Shown: piece after piece, positions 1-8,041 of the stretch
Position numbering within the stretch: position 1 is the first letter of the stretch
How the letters are laid out: every line of letters begins with the position of its first letter
Assembly (NCBI RefSeq): GCF_014204865.1
Contig: NZ_JACHMG010000001.1
Location: 2,232,001-2,296,000 of the forward strand
Origin: Amycolatopsis jiangsuensis
Lineage (GTDB): Bacteria > Actinomycetota > Actinomycetes > Mycobacteriales > Pseudonocardiaceae
Reading direction: 5' to 3'
Length of the DNA stretch: 64,000 nt
Position numbers and translations under genes: made by a program
The notes under the pieces: model-generated
Databases searched by the model: none
Seen by the model: only the letters and a program-made list of their open reading frames with translations
Told to the model about the DNA's origin: nothing

Positions 1-75
1 GCCCGGTTTCGCGAGATAGCCGAAAAGCTGGTCCGCCGGCACATCGACCTGTGCGGTGTAGTCGTAGGACGGCAT
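1..75 (-). CDS. SRPBCC family protein, N-terminal fragment
   Basis: Only the first 25 codons lie in the window; the gene runs off the left edge. The peptide begins MPSYDYTAQVDVPADQLFGY, the pattern of the first beta strand and helix of START/SRPBCC (polyketide cyclase/dehydrase-like) proteins, which bind small hydrophobic ligands. An AGAGAGG ribosome-binding site lies about 7 bases upstream of the ATG. The ligand cannot be inferred. Confidence 0.6.
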   Translation of the reverse strand, partial: MPSYDYTAQVDVPADQLFGYLAKPG

Positions 76-145
76 TGACGCACCTCTCTTCCGTCGCCTG
101 GGGAAACTGCGGCGGGGTACCCGCCCGCGCCGGCGCCACACCTGC

Positions 146-616
146 TCATCCATGGCCCGCGCGATCGGAGCGGGGCCAGACGTAGGGCAGCTCCGGTGAC
201 ACGTCCGGGAACCAGTGCCGGTAGTGCGCGGCGTCCTTGCGGACGAGGGCGGCCTGGTGGCTGCGATGCACGTCCGCGTCGCCCAGCCAGGGCGGGAGTT
301 CCCCGGCCGCTTCGAGTTCGGCCTGGCTGCGGGCTTCGGGAATGCCGGTGTCCGCCAGCTCGGTGACGATCTTGCCGGCGCAGCTGTCCGCGCCGCCTCG
401 CGCGGACCAGGCGCGGCAGATGTCGAGCCCGTACCGGGCGAGCGCCTCCGGGTATCCACGCCACATCGCGACGGCCGGATGGTTCTGCCAGCCGTAGCCG
501 GGCCGGGTCAGCGCCCGCACCACCTGCAGGGCCTCCACCCGTTGCTTGCCCAGCCGGCGGCGGTCGAGCACCTCGGCGCTGGCCGCGAAATCGGGGTAGG
601 GCAAGAACGTTTGCAT
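146..616 (-). CDS. MSMEG_6728 / endonuclease V-like family protein
   Basis: This 156-residue protein opens MQTFLPYPDFAASAEVLDRR and continues with LGKQRVEALQVVRAL and a GYGWQNHPAVAMW block. These are hallmarks of the actinobacterial MSMEG_6728 family, which is related to pyrimidine-dimer DNA glycosylase/endonuclease V proteins (Pyr_excise). The N-terminal Thr-Phe-Leu-Pro run and the conserved Arg/His residues fit a nuclease or DNA-repair fold, but activity on damaged DNA is only inferred from that relationship. GGAGG lies just upstream of the ATG. The gene is monocistronic and divergent from the next one. Confidence 0.75.
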   Translation of the reverse strand: MQTFLPYPDFAASAEVLDRRRLGKQRVEALQVVRALTRPGYGWQNHPAVAMWRGYPEALARYGLDICRAWSARGGADSCAGKIVTELADTGIPEARSQAELEAAGELPPWLGDADVHRSHQAALVRKDAAHYRHWFPDVSPELPYVWPRSDRAGHG

Positions 617-831
617 CGGTGCACGCCTCCGGAGCCGCAGATCGCGGGCAAGCTGCTTTCAGGGTGCGCCGCCCGCGCCGGTGGTGCAACGCCGGCCGTG
701 ACGACCTGCCCGCGGCGGCGGCGGGTTTAGCGGACGGTCACCGGGGTAGCGCCTCGGGTGCCGCGCTGCGGCGAATCCCGTTCCCCGCGCCGAGATCCGG
801 CAGTGGCACGCTCGCAGGAAAGGACCCCGTG

Positions 832-1290
832 ATGCCCGGTTCCGCTCAGCCCGACCCGGCGACCGTGGCCGCGGCCGGCAAGGTGACCGAAGCCCTGGAA
901 ACCGTCGAACGCGCCCGCGGTCACCTCTATGCTTTCCACCAGCTGACCGGATACGCCGACCTCACCCTCGACGACGCGGTCGAGCTGCTGCGCAAGGCCG
1001 GGCACGACGAGTGGGCCGACCGGGTCGCCACCGAGCTGATCGGGATCAACGTGGTGCAGGACCGCTGGACCTACCAGGTCGTCGAGGAGTACGACGACGG
1101 CTACTACCGGACCTTCACCACGGTCGAGAACGAGGTACGGGCAGCACTCACCGGCGGCCGCCGGCACCTGGTCGAAGAGAACGAAAAACGCCGCCGCCGC
1201 ACCCCAGGCCGTCCCGGTCACGAACAGGGAGCGCCGACCACCGCACCGTCCGGGGAAGCGGATTCACGGTACATGCCCGAGGCGCAGTAG
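832..1290 (+). CDS. conserved hypothetical protein, acidic/helical
   Basis: The predicted 152-residue protein is soluble with no signal peptide or membrane segment. Residues 10-90 are helical and acidic (VTEALETVERARGHLYAFHQ is typical), and the C-terminal 45 residues are Arg/Glu/Pro-rich and probably disordered. The ATG at 832 is preceded by AGGAAAGGA; an in-frame GTG sits directly before it. I do not recognise a functional family. Composition and codon use match a real actinomycete gene. Confidence 0.6.
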   Translation: MPGSAQPDPATVAAAGKVTEALETVERARGHLYAFHQLTGYADLTLDDAVELLRKAGHDEWADRVATELIGINVVQDRWTYQVVEEYDDGYYRTFTTVENEVRAALTGGRRHLVEENEKRRRRTPGRPGHEQGAPTTAPSGEADSRYMPEAQ

Positions 1291-1391
1291 CGACCCGAAC
1301 GGGGGACGAGCGGACTGTCCATTCCGGACTCTCGTAGCGTCGTTCGCGCGGACCGGCGTGCCAAGCTGACCTTCCGATTCCGGAAAGCACC

Positions 1392-1829
1392 ATGGCGCGC
1401 ATCGATCCGGCTACGCTCGAGTCCATGGCTCGCTATGTGATCGACGCCCCGACCTTGCTCCACCTCGTGGATACCGGGGTTCTTGTCGATCCGAGGCACA
1501 GGCTGGTCGCACCGAACTCGATCCGCTCGGAGGCGCTGGATCTCCTGCTGCACGAGGTCAGTGCAGGCAAACGCACCGAAGCAGCAGCCATGGAAGCACA
1601 CGAGCGGATGACCGAGACGAAGATGCGGCTTCTCGGTGACCGGGTGTCGCGTCGCACCGCGTGGCGGATCGCCCGCCAGCACGGCTGGGACACGCTCAGA
1701 GATGCCGAGTACATCGCTGTCGCCCAGTTGCAGGCAGATGCTCTGGTCACAGTGGACGCACGTCTCGCGGCCATGGCTCGCGGCACCGTGACGGTCGCTG
1801 CTGTCGACGACCTGCTCGCTTCTGAATAA
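1392..1829 (+). CDS. PIN-domain (VapC-like) ribonuclease, orphan
   Basis: This 145-residue protein has a PIN-domain layout. YVID supplies the first acidic residue (Asp18), RSEALDLL the second (Glu47), DAEYIAVAQ the third (Asp104) and LVTVDARL the fourth (Asp122). The set chelates the Mg/Mn used for RNA cleavage in VapC toxins. GGAAAG precedes the ATG at 1392; a second in-frame ATG at 1425 would start right before the first beta strand. No small antitoxin gene is visible immediately upstream or downstream, which is unusual for VapC, so it may be a solitary toxin or a non-toxin PIN RNase. Confidence 0.75.
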   Translation: MARIDPATLESMARYVIDAPTLLHLVDTGVLVDPRHRLVAPNSIRSEALDLLLHEVSAGKRTEAAAMEAHERMTETKMRLLGDRVSRRTAWRIARQHGWDTLRDAEYIAVAQLQADALVTVDARLAAMARGTVTVAAVDDLLASE

Positions 1830-1955
1830 CCGCCGCCCACGAAAGCCTCCTCATCGCCGCGCACACCGGAGTCACCCCGTGGATCGGCACCGGCGGGCTG
1901 GTGTGACCGGGGCTCGGGCGGGTACCCGCCTGGTTTCGAGGCGGAAGAGGAAGGT

Positions 1956-2219
1956 ATGGGCAAGATTCTCTACAAGCCGCTGAGCTTCGTGGTCAGCGCG
2001 CTGGGTGGCATTCTCGCCGGGCAGGTGTTCAAGCAGGTCTGGAAACGCACGTCCGGCGAGGAAGACGCGCCGAACGCGACCGACCGGGACTACTCGTGGA
2101 CGCAGGTCGTCATCGCCGCGGCCGTGCAGGGCGCCATTTTCGGCGCGGTGAAGGCGGCGACCGACCGGGCCGGAGCCGTCGGCTACCGCAGGGCGACCGG
2201 GAACTGGCCGGACGACTGA
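1956..2219 (+). CDS. DUF4235 membrane protein
   Basis: An 87-residue protein starting MGKILYKPLSFVVSALGGIL. It has two hydrophobic helices (about residues 8-27 and 48-66) separated by a charged WKRTSGEED loop, with a Tyr-Arg-Arg tail after the second. This is the compact two-helix arrangement of the actinobacterial DUF4235 family of unknown function. GAGGAAGG lies 2-9 bases before the ATG, a strong ribosome-binding site. It stands alone. Confidence 0.8.
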   Translation: MGKILYKPLSFVVSALGGILAGQVFKQVWKRTSGEEDAPNATDRDYSWTQVVIAAAVQGAIFGAVKAATDRAGAVGYRRATGNWPDD

Positions 2220-2284
2220 GACCCGGCCGGGTGCCGGGGCGGGCGGCCACCCCGTGACCCCCGCCGCTCCGGTATGAACAGGAC

Positions 2285-3826
2285 ATGGTCACGCTCGATC
2301 GGCTCGTCAACGTCCTCAGTGGATACGGGGTGCGGCTGTGCTGCTGCCCGGTCACGCGCGAGGTCGCGTTGCGCGATGTGGTGATGAATGATCCCGGCGC
2401 CCCGCAAGGGCTTCGCGGCGACGTCTATCTCGCGGTGGGCGTCGGTTCGGTGCTCGAGGCGGTGGATCAGGCGGTCGCCGCGCGGGCGTCCGTCGTGCTG
2501 GCGCGGGGCTCCGTGCCGCCGGGGCCGGAAGCGGTCGCGCGGGCGGAGGAGGGTCGCGTCGCGGTGCTGCTCGTCGATCCGGAAGTGTCGTGGGGGCAGC
2601 TCGCCGGCGTGGTCTACGGCATCGTGCTCGAAGGGCGCGAGACGGAGTCCGGGCGTGGGCCGACCGACCTGTTCGCCCTGGCCGACAGCCTCGCCGACGC
2701 GCTCGGCAGCGCAGTGACGATCGAGGACCGGCTGTCGCGCGTGCTGGCGTATTCCAGCAAGCAGCAGGGCGCCGACCGGGTGAGGCTCGAAACGATTCTG
2801 GGCAGGCGCGTACCGGACGCGGTTCGCGAGCTGTTCGAGCGCCGCGGCGTGTTCACGCATCTGGCCGCGTCGGACGAGCCGCTGTTCGTCGAGGCCGCAT
2901 CCGACCACGGGCTCAGTGGCCGCATGGTGGTCGCGGTGCGCGCCGGACGGGAGACACTCGGGTCGATCTGGGTGGAATGCGAACAGCCGCTGCCCGAGGT
3001 CCTGCGCACGGTGCTGCGGGACAGTTCGCGCACGGTCGGCCTGCACCTGCTGCGTTCGCGGGCGAGTGCCGACCTCGAACGGCAGGTCGAGTCCGACCTG
3101 GTGATCCGGCTGCTGGAGGGCACCCCGGACGCGGCGGCCGTGCTCAGCAGGCTCGGCCTGCCGCCGGGCCGGTTCCGGGTGATCGCACTCCAGGCGCACA
3201 TCGCCGCGGAACGGCACGCGGCGCTGCTGCTCGCGTTCGAGCGCGCCACCACCGGGTTCGGCTGGTCCCGGCCCGGCCGCAGCACGCTGTTCAGCAACAC
3301 CGTCTACACCATCCTGCCCGGTGACGACGTCACGGCGGCCCGCGCGTGGATCGACGGCATCCGGGACGCGCTGCCCGGCAAGGTGACGGTCGCGGCGGGC
3401 ATCGGGGCGCCCTCGTCCACCCCGGAACTGCCCGCGAGCAGGCGTGAATCCGACGAATGCCTGGCGCTGCACGACGCGCGTCCGGAAACCGGCGACGCCA
3501 CCGTCGTCTACGACGAGTCCTGGGACGACATCCTGGTCCTCCGGCTGCGCGCGGCAGCGGCGGCGGGCCGGTTCCCCGCGCGCGGGCCGATCGCCGACCT
3601 GGCCCGGCACGACGCGGCCAACTCCACCAGCTACGTCGCGACCCTGCGCGCGTGGCTCGAGACCCAGGGCGAGCTCACCCAGGCCGCGGAACGGCTCGGC
3701 GTGCACCCCAACACCATCCGCTACCGGCTCCGGAAGATGGCCGAGGTCACGCCGCTGCGGCTCGATCTGCCCGAGAAACGGCTGGCGATGATCATCGAAC
3801 TCGCCGTCGCCGGTCCCCGCGATTGA
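2285..3826 (+). CDS. PucR family transcriptional regulator
   Basis: The 513-residue product ends in a PucR C-terminal helix-turn-helix: ETQGELTQAAERLGVHPNTI then RYRLRKM (about residues 457-490). It is preceded by the GGDEF-like central domain usual in CdaR/PucR activators. The first 130 residues form the variable PucR N-terminal domain. Such proteins control purine, amino-acid or sugar-acid catabolic genes. A TATGAA hexamer 6 bases before the ATG could drive a leaderless transcript. The flavin oxidoreductase 114 bases downstream on the same strand is the likeliest target. Confidence 0.88.
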   Translation: MVTLDRLVNVLSGYGVRLCCCPVTREVALRDVVMNDPGAPQGLRGDVYLAVGVGSVLEAVDQAVAARASVVLARGSVPPGPEAVARAEEGRVAVLLVDPEVSWGQLAGVVYGIVLEGRETESGRGPTDLFALADSLADALGSAVTIEDRLSRVLAYSSKQQGADRVRLETILGRRVPDAVRELFERRGVFTHLAASDEPLFVEAASDHGLSGRMVVAVRAGRETLGSIWVECEQPLPEVLRTVLRDSSRTVGLHLLRSRASADLERQVESDLVIRLLEGTPDAAAVLSRLGLPPGRFRVIALQAHIAAERHAALLLAFERATTGFGWSRPGRSTLFSNTVYTILPGDDVTAARAWIDGIRDALPGKVTVAAGIGAPSSTPELPASRRESDECLALHDARPETGDATVVYDESWDDILVLRLRAAAAAGRFPARGPIADLARHDAANSTSYVATLRAWLETQGELTQAAERLGVHPNTIRYRLRKMAEVTPLRLDLPEKRLAMIIELAVAGPRD

Positions 3827-3940
3827 CCGGTTCGGACAACCTGACCCGCATCGGTTGGCCGAACCGGACAACGACCGCCCGCCGGATCCGGGTCATCCTG
3901 GCCGCGTCAGCACCACGCACGGCGAGGAAGAGGAAGGCAG

Positions 3941-5200
3941 ATGGGCGAGGACCGGATGGACGGCGGACCGCGTTCGGCGATCGTGGTCGGCGCCGGCATC
4001 GTCGGGCTGTCGACGGCCTGGTTCCTGCAGGAACGAGGCGTACGGGTGACCGTGGTCGACCGCGAAGGCATCGCGGCGGGCTCGTCGTGGGGCAATGCCG
4101 GCTGGCTTTCGCCCGGTCTCGCGATTCCGCTCAACGAGCCGGCGGTCCTGCGCTACGGCCTGCGGACGCTGCTCGACCGCGACGCGCCCCTGCACGTCCC
4201 CGCGACCCCCGATCCCCGGCTGTGGTCGTTCCTGTCGCGGTTCGCCGCCCACTGCACCACCCGCTCGTGGACCCGGGCGGTGCGGGCGAACCTGCCGTTG
4301 AACCAGGAATGCCTGGAAGCCTTCGAAGTCCTCACCGCCAACGGGGTCGACGCGCCGACCATCGACGCACCCATCACCGCGATGTTCGAGAACTCCGCGC
4401 AGGCGGGTGCGCTCGTGGCCGAACTGCGCCGGCTGGCCGACGCGGGCCAGGAGGTCTCCTGGACTCCGCTGACCGGCGCCGACCTGCGTGCGCAGGTCCC
4501 GCAGGCCACCGACCGGATCACCGCGGGCATCCGGCTCGACGGGCAGCGGTATGTCGACCCCGGCCGGTTCGTCGAGTCGCTGGCCCGCGCGGTGGTCAGC
4601 CGGGGCGGCACGATCCGGCACCGCTTCGAGGTCGCCGCGATACGCCGGCACCAGCACGCCTACACCGTGCAGTCGGCGAGCGGCCGGACGCTCAGCGCCA
4701 ACGCCGTCGTGCTCGCGACCGGTGCGTGGCTGGGCGAACTGGCCCGCAAGTGGGGAGTACGGGTGCCGGTGCGCGCCGGACGCGGATACTCCTTCACCGT
4801 GCCGACCGAGCATCCGGTGCGCGGCCCGGTGTACCTGCCGGGCATCCGGGTGGCCTGCACGCCGTACCAGGGCAACCTGCGGGTGGCCGGGACGATGGAG
4901 TTCCGCAGGCCCGGCGACCCGCTGTACCAGGAGCGGGTGGACGCGATCATCGCCTCGGCGCGGCCGCTGCTCAGCGGCGTGCACTGGGAGCGGCGCACCG
5001 GCACCTGGGTGGGCTCCCGCCCGGTCAGCGCCGACGGACGGCCGGTGATCGGCGAGACGGCCGCACCCGGGATGTACGTCGCGGGCGGGCACGGCATGTG
5101 GGGTTTCACGCACGGCGCGGTCACCGGACGCCTGCTCGCCGAGCAGATCACCACCGGCAAGCAACCGGAGTCCCTGCGGCCGTTCGACCCGGCGCGGTGA
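3941..5200 (+). CDS. FAD-dependent D-amino-acid dehydrogenase-like oxidoreductase
   Basis: 419 residues. An N-terminal dinucleotide-binding motif (IVVGAGIVGLSTAWFLQERG, about residues 13-32) is followed by the DAO fold. The C-terminal GMYVAGGHGMWGFTHGAVTG block (about 377-396) is the second FAD-contact region typical of DadA/glycine-oxidase-type enzymes. Such enzymes oxidise amino acids to imino acids with FAD and pass electrons to quinone or O2. AGGAAGGCAG precedes the ATG. The adjacent PucR regulator suggests control by an amino-acid-related signal; the substrate is not evident. Confidence 0.82.
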   Translation: MGEDRMDGGPRSAIVVGAGIVGLSTAWFLQERGVRVTVVDREGIAAGSSWGNAGWLSPGLAIPLNEPAVLRYGLRTLLDRDAPLHVPATPDPRLWSFLSRFAAHCTTRSWTRAVRANLPLNQECLEAFEVLTANGVDAPTIDAPITAMFENSAQAGALVAELRRLADAGQEVSWTPLTGADLRAQVPQATDRITAGIRLDGQRYVDPGRFVESLARAVVSRGGTIRHRFEVAAIRRHQHAYTVQSASGRTLSANAVVLATGAWLGELARKWGVRVPVRAGRGYSFTVPTEHPVRGPVYLPGIRVACTPYQGNLRVAGTMEFRRPGDPLYQERVDAIIASARPLLSGVHWERRTGTWVGSRPVSADGRPVIGETAAPGMYVAGGHGMWGFTHGAVTGRLLAEQITTGKQPESLRPFDPAR

Positions 5201-5207
5201 CGCGGCC

Positions 5208-5381
5208 GTGTCCGCCGAACCCGCCGGTCCGCGACCGCTGAGCGGCAACGAACACGCCGAGCTGGCCTGGCTCCGCGCGGAGAACGCCCTGCTGCGCGTC
5301 GAACGGGAAATCCTCGTGAAGGCCGCGAGCGGTTTCGCCGCCGACGCGGGCGTCCTCGCGCACCTTCCCGAGTCCCGCTGA
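5208..5381 (+). CDS. small transposase-OrfA-tail-like coiled-coil protein
   Basis: A GTG-initiated 57-residue reading frame starts 7 bases after the oxidoreductase stop. Its core, ELAWLRAENALLRVEREILV, is a leucine-zipper helix closely resembling the C-terminal helix of IS3-family OrfA transposases. The DNA-binding helix-turn-helix that should precede it is absent. It may be a domesticated fragment, an IS relic, or a small coiled-coil protein. No strong ribosome-binding site is visible, so expression is uncertain. Confidence 0.45.
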   Translation: MSAEPAGPRPLSGNEHAELAWLRAENALLRVEREILVKAASGFAADAGVLAHLPESR

Positions 5382-5477
5382 CGTCCGCGGGGCTTCCCGA
5401 GTCCGTGGGGGCCGGCTCCTCCCCTGCCGCCCCGGCCCCCACGGACGACCACCCCTCACCCGAAAGGCCCACCCGTC

Positions 5478-5936
5478 ATGACGACGACTCCTTCGCGTCC
5501 CTGGTTGACGCCCGACGCGCACGCCCGCCTCGCCGCGGAACTGGCCGCCCTGCAGCAGACGCCGGGTCCCGACGGCGACTCCGGCGAACCGGACCGCCTC
5601 GTGCACGACCAGCACCGGCGAGCACGCATCCGCGAGCTGCAGAGCCTGCTGCGCGACGCCGTCGTCGGCCAGGCCCCGCCCGACGACGGCGTCGCCGAAC
5701 CCGGCATGGTCCTCACGGTCCGCTACGACGACGGCGCGACCGAGACCTTCCTGCTCGGCACCCGCGACGACAACAGCCCGGACGGCCTCGACGTCTACTC
5801 GCCGGACTCCCCGCTCGGGCACGCCCTGTCCGGCGCGAAACCGGGAGAGCACCGCGAGTACCAGGTCCCCAGCGGCGCCCTCGTGCGGGTGACCCTGACC
5901 GGCGCGCATCCCTACGGGTACCACCGGCGCAGTTGA
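5478..5936 (+). CDS. GreA/GreB-like elongation factor family protein
   Basis: 152 residues. The N-terminal helical region (about 10-60) includes HARLAAELAAL and RIRELQSLL. It is followed by a GreA/GreB C-terminal FKBP-like domain (about 70-147): PGMVLTVRYDDG, TETFLLGTRDD, SPLGHALSGAKPGEHREYQV and VRVTLTGAHPY. The domain binds the RNA polymerase secondary channel rim in Gre factors. The coiled coil is shorter than in true GreA, so transcript-cleavage stimulation is doubtful; it may be a competing secondary-channel factor. CGAAAGG precedes the ATG. Confidence 0.78.
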   Translation: MTTTPSRPWLTPDAHARLAAELAALQQTPGPDGDSGEPDRLVHDQHRRARIRELQSLLRDAVVGQAPPDDGVAEPGMVLTVRYDDGATETFLLGTRDDNSPDGLDVYSPDSPLGHALSGAKPGEHREYQVPSGALVRVTLTGAHPYGYHRRS

Positions 5937-6088
5937 CGGATCGGCCTGGCGTTGCCCAGTCCCGAGGACGGTAGCCGCGAACGGCTGTGACAAATCCCGG
6001 CGTCGCGGACAAACCGCAGACCGGATACCCGTTCCTGGCCGGGACAACCGCCTGGGCGGCCCAGCGAGCGGAACGCCGGCAGGCGGCC

Positions 6089-6102
6089 TAGCGTCGGGGG
6101 TC
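6089..6102 (+). promoter_or_regulatory. putative leaderless promoter (-10 TAGCGT) for hemerythrin/encapsulin
   Basis: TAGCGT at 6089-6094 fits the TAnnnT -10 pattern and lies 8 bases before the hemerythrin ATG. There is no recognisable ribosome-binding site, so the transcript probably starts at or next to the ATG. Confidence 0.4.
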
Positions 6103-6663
6103 ATGACCGACATCACCAGCCTGATCCTCGACGACCACGACCGGTTCCGCCGGGCGTTCGCCGAGCTGGACGACCTCGCCTCGCCGGACGAGCTGGCGCA
6201 GGCGTGGGAGCCGCTCGCGGCGTTGCTGGATCTGCACGCGGCGGCCGAAGAGGCGGTCTTCTACCCCGAACTGATCCAGCGTGGCACCGACGCCGAGGAC
6301 GAGACCCTCGACGCGGTCGGCGACCACAACGACATCCGCGACGCGGTCGCCGAGGCGCGGCGGCATCCGGCGGGAAGTCCGCCGTGGCACGCCGCGGTGC
6401 GCCAGGCGCGTACCGCCAACAGCGAGCACATGGCCGAGGAGGAGGACGACGCGCTCGCCGACTTCCGCAGGCACGCCGACCCGGGGCTGCGTGAGGAACT
6501 CGGCCGCAAGTTCCTCGCGTTCAAGGCCGAGCACGAGGACGGGCGGGGCATCGACACCGGCGACGTCGATCCGGAACGCTACGTCGCCGAACACGAGCAG
6601 CAGACCGGCAAGGACACCCCGGAAGACGTCTCGCTGGGCATCGGCGGGCTGAAGGAGCAGTGA
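6103..6663 (+). CDS. hemerythrin-domain encapsulin cargo protein
   Basis: A 186-residue hemerythrin-like four-helix protein with the expected di-iron ligands spread over the helices: DDHDRFRRAF, HAAAEEAVFYPE (HxxxE), DHNDIRDAV and HMAEEEDDAL (HxxxE). The last ten residues, SLGIGGLKEQ, closely match the short C-terminal targeting peptides that load cargo into family 1 encapsulins. The linker before the tag is polar and flexible. The next gene is the encapsulin shell and overlaps this stop region, so the two are co-translated. Expected role: binding of O2, NO or peroxide inside the compartment. Confidence 0.9.
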   Translation: MTDITSLILDDHDRFRRAFAELDDLASPDELAQAWEPLAALLDLHAAAEEAVFYPELIQRGTDAEDETLDAVGDHNDIRDAVAEARRHPAGSPPWHAAVRQARTANSEHMAEEEDDALADFRRHADPGLREELGRKFLAFKAEHEDGRGIDTGDVDPERYVAEHEQQTGKDTPEDVSLGIGGLKEQ

Positions 6664-6668
6664 ACACG

Positions 6669-7481
6669 ATGAACCACCTCATGCGTGAACTGGCGCCCAT
6701 CCCGGCCGAGGGCTGGCGCCAGATCGACGACGAAGCGCGGGAACGGCTGGCCACCCACCTCGCGGCGCGCAAGATGGTCGACGTCGAAGGACCGCACGGC
6801 TGGACGTATTCGGCCACCTCGCTGGGCCGCACCCAGCGCATCGAGGCTCCGCAAACCGGTACACAGCGCGAGACCGCCGTCCGGCGGCGCCGGGTTCTTC
6901 CCCTGGTCGAGGTGCGTGTGCCCTTCACCGTCGACCGCGCCGAACTGGAGAACGCCGAGCGCGGCGCGGACGACCTCGAACTCGACGACCTGGACCAGGC
7001 GGCCGCGCAGGTGGGCCTCATCGAGAACCGGGCGGTGTTCCACGGCTGGCCGGCGGCCGAGATCGGCGGAATCGTCGACGCCAGCCCGTATGACCACCTG
7101 AGCCTGGGCACCGACCCCGAGCGGTACCCGCACCTCGTGGCGAACGCGGTGAACACGTTGCGCTGCAACGGAATCGGCGGACCGTATGCGCTGGCGATCA
7201 ACCCGGACGGGTACACCGCCATCGTGGAGAGCACCGAACACGGCGGCCTGCTCGTGCTGGACCACCTCCGCCGCGCGCTCGGCGGCGGCCGGGTCAAACG
7301 CACCCCGGGCATCGCCGGCGCGGTGGTGCTCAGCCTCGCCGGCGGCGACTTCGTCGTGGAACTCGGCCAGGACCTCTCGGTCGGCTACAGCCACCACGAC
7401 GCCGAGACGCTCACCCTCTACCTGGAGGAGAGCTTCAGCTTCCGGGTGACCGAACCGGACGCGGCGATCGTGCTGGACTGA
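6669..7481 (+). CDS. family 1 encapsulin shell protein
   Basis: A 270-residue HK97-fold shell protein of the linocin M18/encapsulin family. It starts MNHLMRELAPIPAEGWRQID and has the VDVEGPHGW strand, YALAINPDGY, and GIAGAVVLSLAGGDF near the end. Such proteins self-assemble into hollow icosahedral compartments (T=1 is usual at this size). I chose the ATG at 6669 because AAGGAG lies 11 bases upstream and the family begins at MNxLxREL; an upstream GTG at 6660 overlapping the hemerythrin stop has too little spacing. The upstream hemerythrin is its cargo. Confidence 0.93.
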   Translation: MNHLMRELAPIPAEGWRQIDDEARERLATHLAARKMVDVEGPHGWTYSATSLGRTQRIEAPQTGTQRETAVRRRRVLPLVEVRVPFTVDRAELENAERGADDLELDDLDQAAAQVGLIENRAVFHGWPAAEIGGIVDASPYDHLSLGTDPERYPHLVANAVNTLRCNGIGGPYALAINPDGYTAIVESTEHGGLLVLDHLRRALGGGRVKRTPGIAGAVVLSLAGGDFVVELGQDLSVGYSHHDAETLTLYLEESFSFRVTEPDAAIVLD

Positions 7482-7496
7482 CCGGGCCGGACCGGC

Positions 7497-7934
7497 TCAG
7501 TCGGCGACGCCCTTGCTCTGGTCGATGTAGGTCTGGCGTTCGGGCACGATCCGGAGGATCACCCGTTCGGACTTGATCTGCGCGGGCGGGTAGTCGTCGC
7601 CGGTGTACTTGCGGGCGAGCTCGTCCACCTGGTGGCGGGCTCGGTCGCCGCGTTCGGTGCTGCTGACCCGGCCGCGTACCTCGGCGTAGCGGTAGGGGTC
7701 CTCCTCGTCCCGGATGAGCACGGTGATGCGCGGATCGCGTTCGACGTTGAGGTACTTCGCCCGGTGTGTCTCGGTGTTGAGCACCAGCTGCCCGGCCTCG
7801 CTGTGCACCCAGATCATCTGGGTCTGCAACCGGCCGCTGGGCAGCACCGTGGTCACCGCGGCGAAGTTCTTCCCGTTCGCCAGCTGCTCGGTCTCGGGCA
7901 TCAACGTCGGTCCATCTGCGGTTCGTGCGGGCAC
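7497..7934 (-). CDS. PPOX-class F420-dependent oxidoreductase
   Basis: A 145-residue split-barrel flavin/deazaflavin-binding protein: FAAVTTVLPSGRLQTQMIWV, GQLVLNTETHRAKYLNVERD, PRITVLI and YAEVRGRV appear in the order typical of the Rv1155-like pyridoxamine-phosphate-oxidase superfamily. Actinobacterial members mostly bind F420. Substrate unknown. A GTG start is used, preceded by GAGAGGAG. It converges on the encapsulin gene with a 15-base gap. Confidence 0.82.
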   Translation of the reverse strand: MPARTADGPTLMPETEQLANGKNFAAVTTVLPSGRLQTQMIWVHSEAGQLVLNTETHRAKYLNVERDPRITVLIRDEEDPYRYAEVRGRVSSTERGDRARHQVDELARKYTGDDYPPAQIKSERVILRIVPERQTYIDQSKGVAD

Positions 7935-8041
7935 GGCGGCTCCTCTCTCGCGGTTTTCCCCGGGTCTACCCCCTCGACGGCGCCTGACACCCCGGTAGGG
8001 GGTGACGGTTCCGGCGAAGCCGGGCCGGGTAACCGGGCGAT

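Noticed and set aside
1830..1955. Short in-frame tail reading HESLLIAAHTGVTPWIGTGG before DUF4235
   Set aside because: It looks peptide-like but has no start, no upstream coding sequence and no recognised family; too short to call a pseudogene.
2590..3324. Long alternative frames inside pucR
   Set aside because: Translations are Arg/Ala/Gly-rich with no motifs, whereas the pucR frame has a clear helix-turn-helix.
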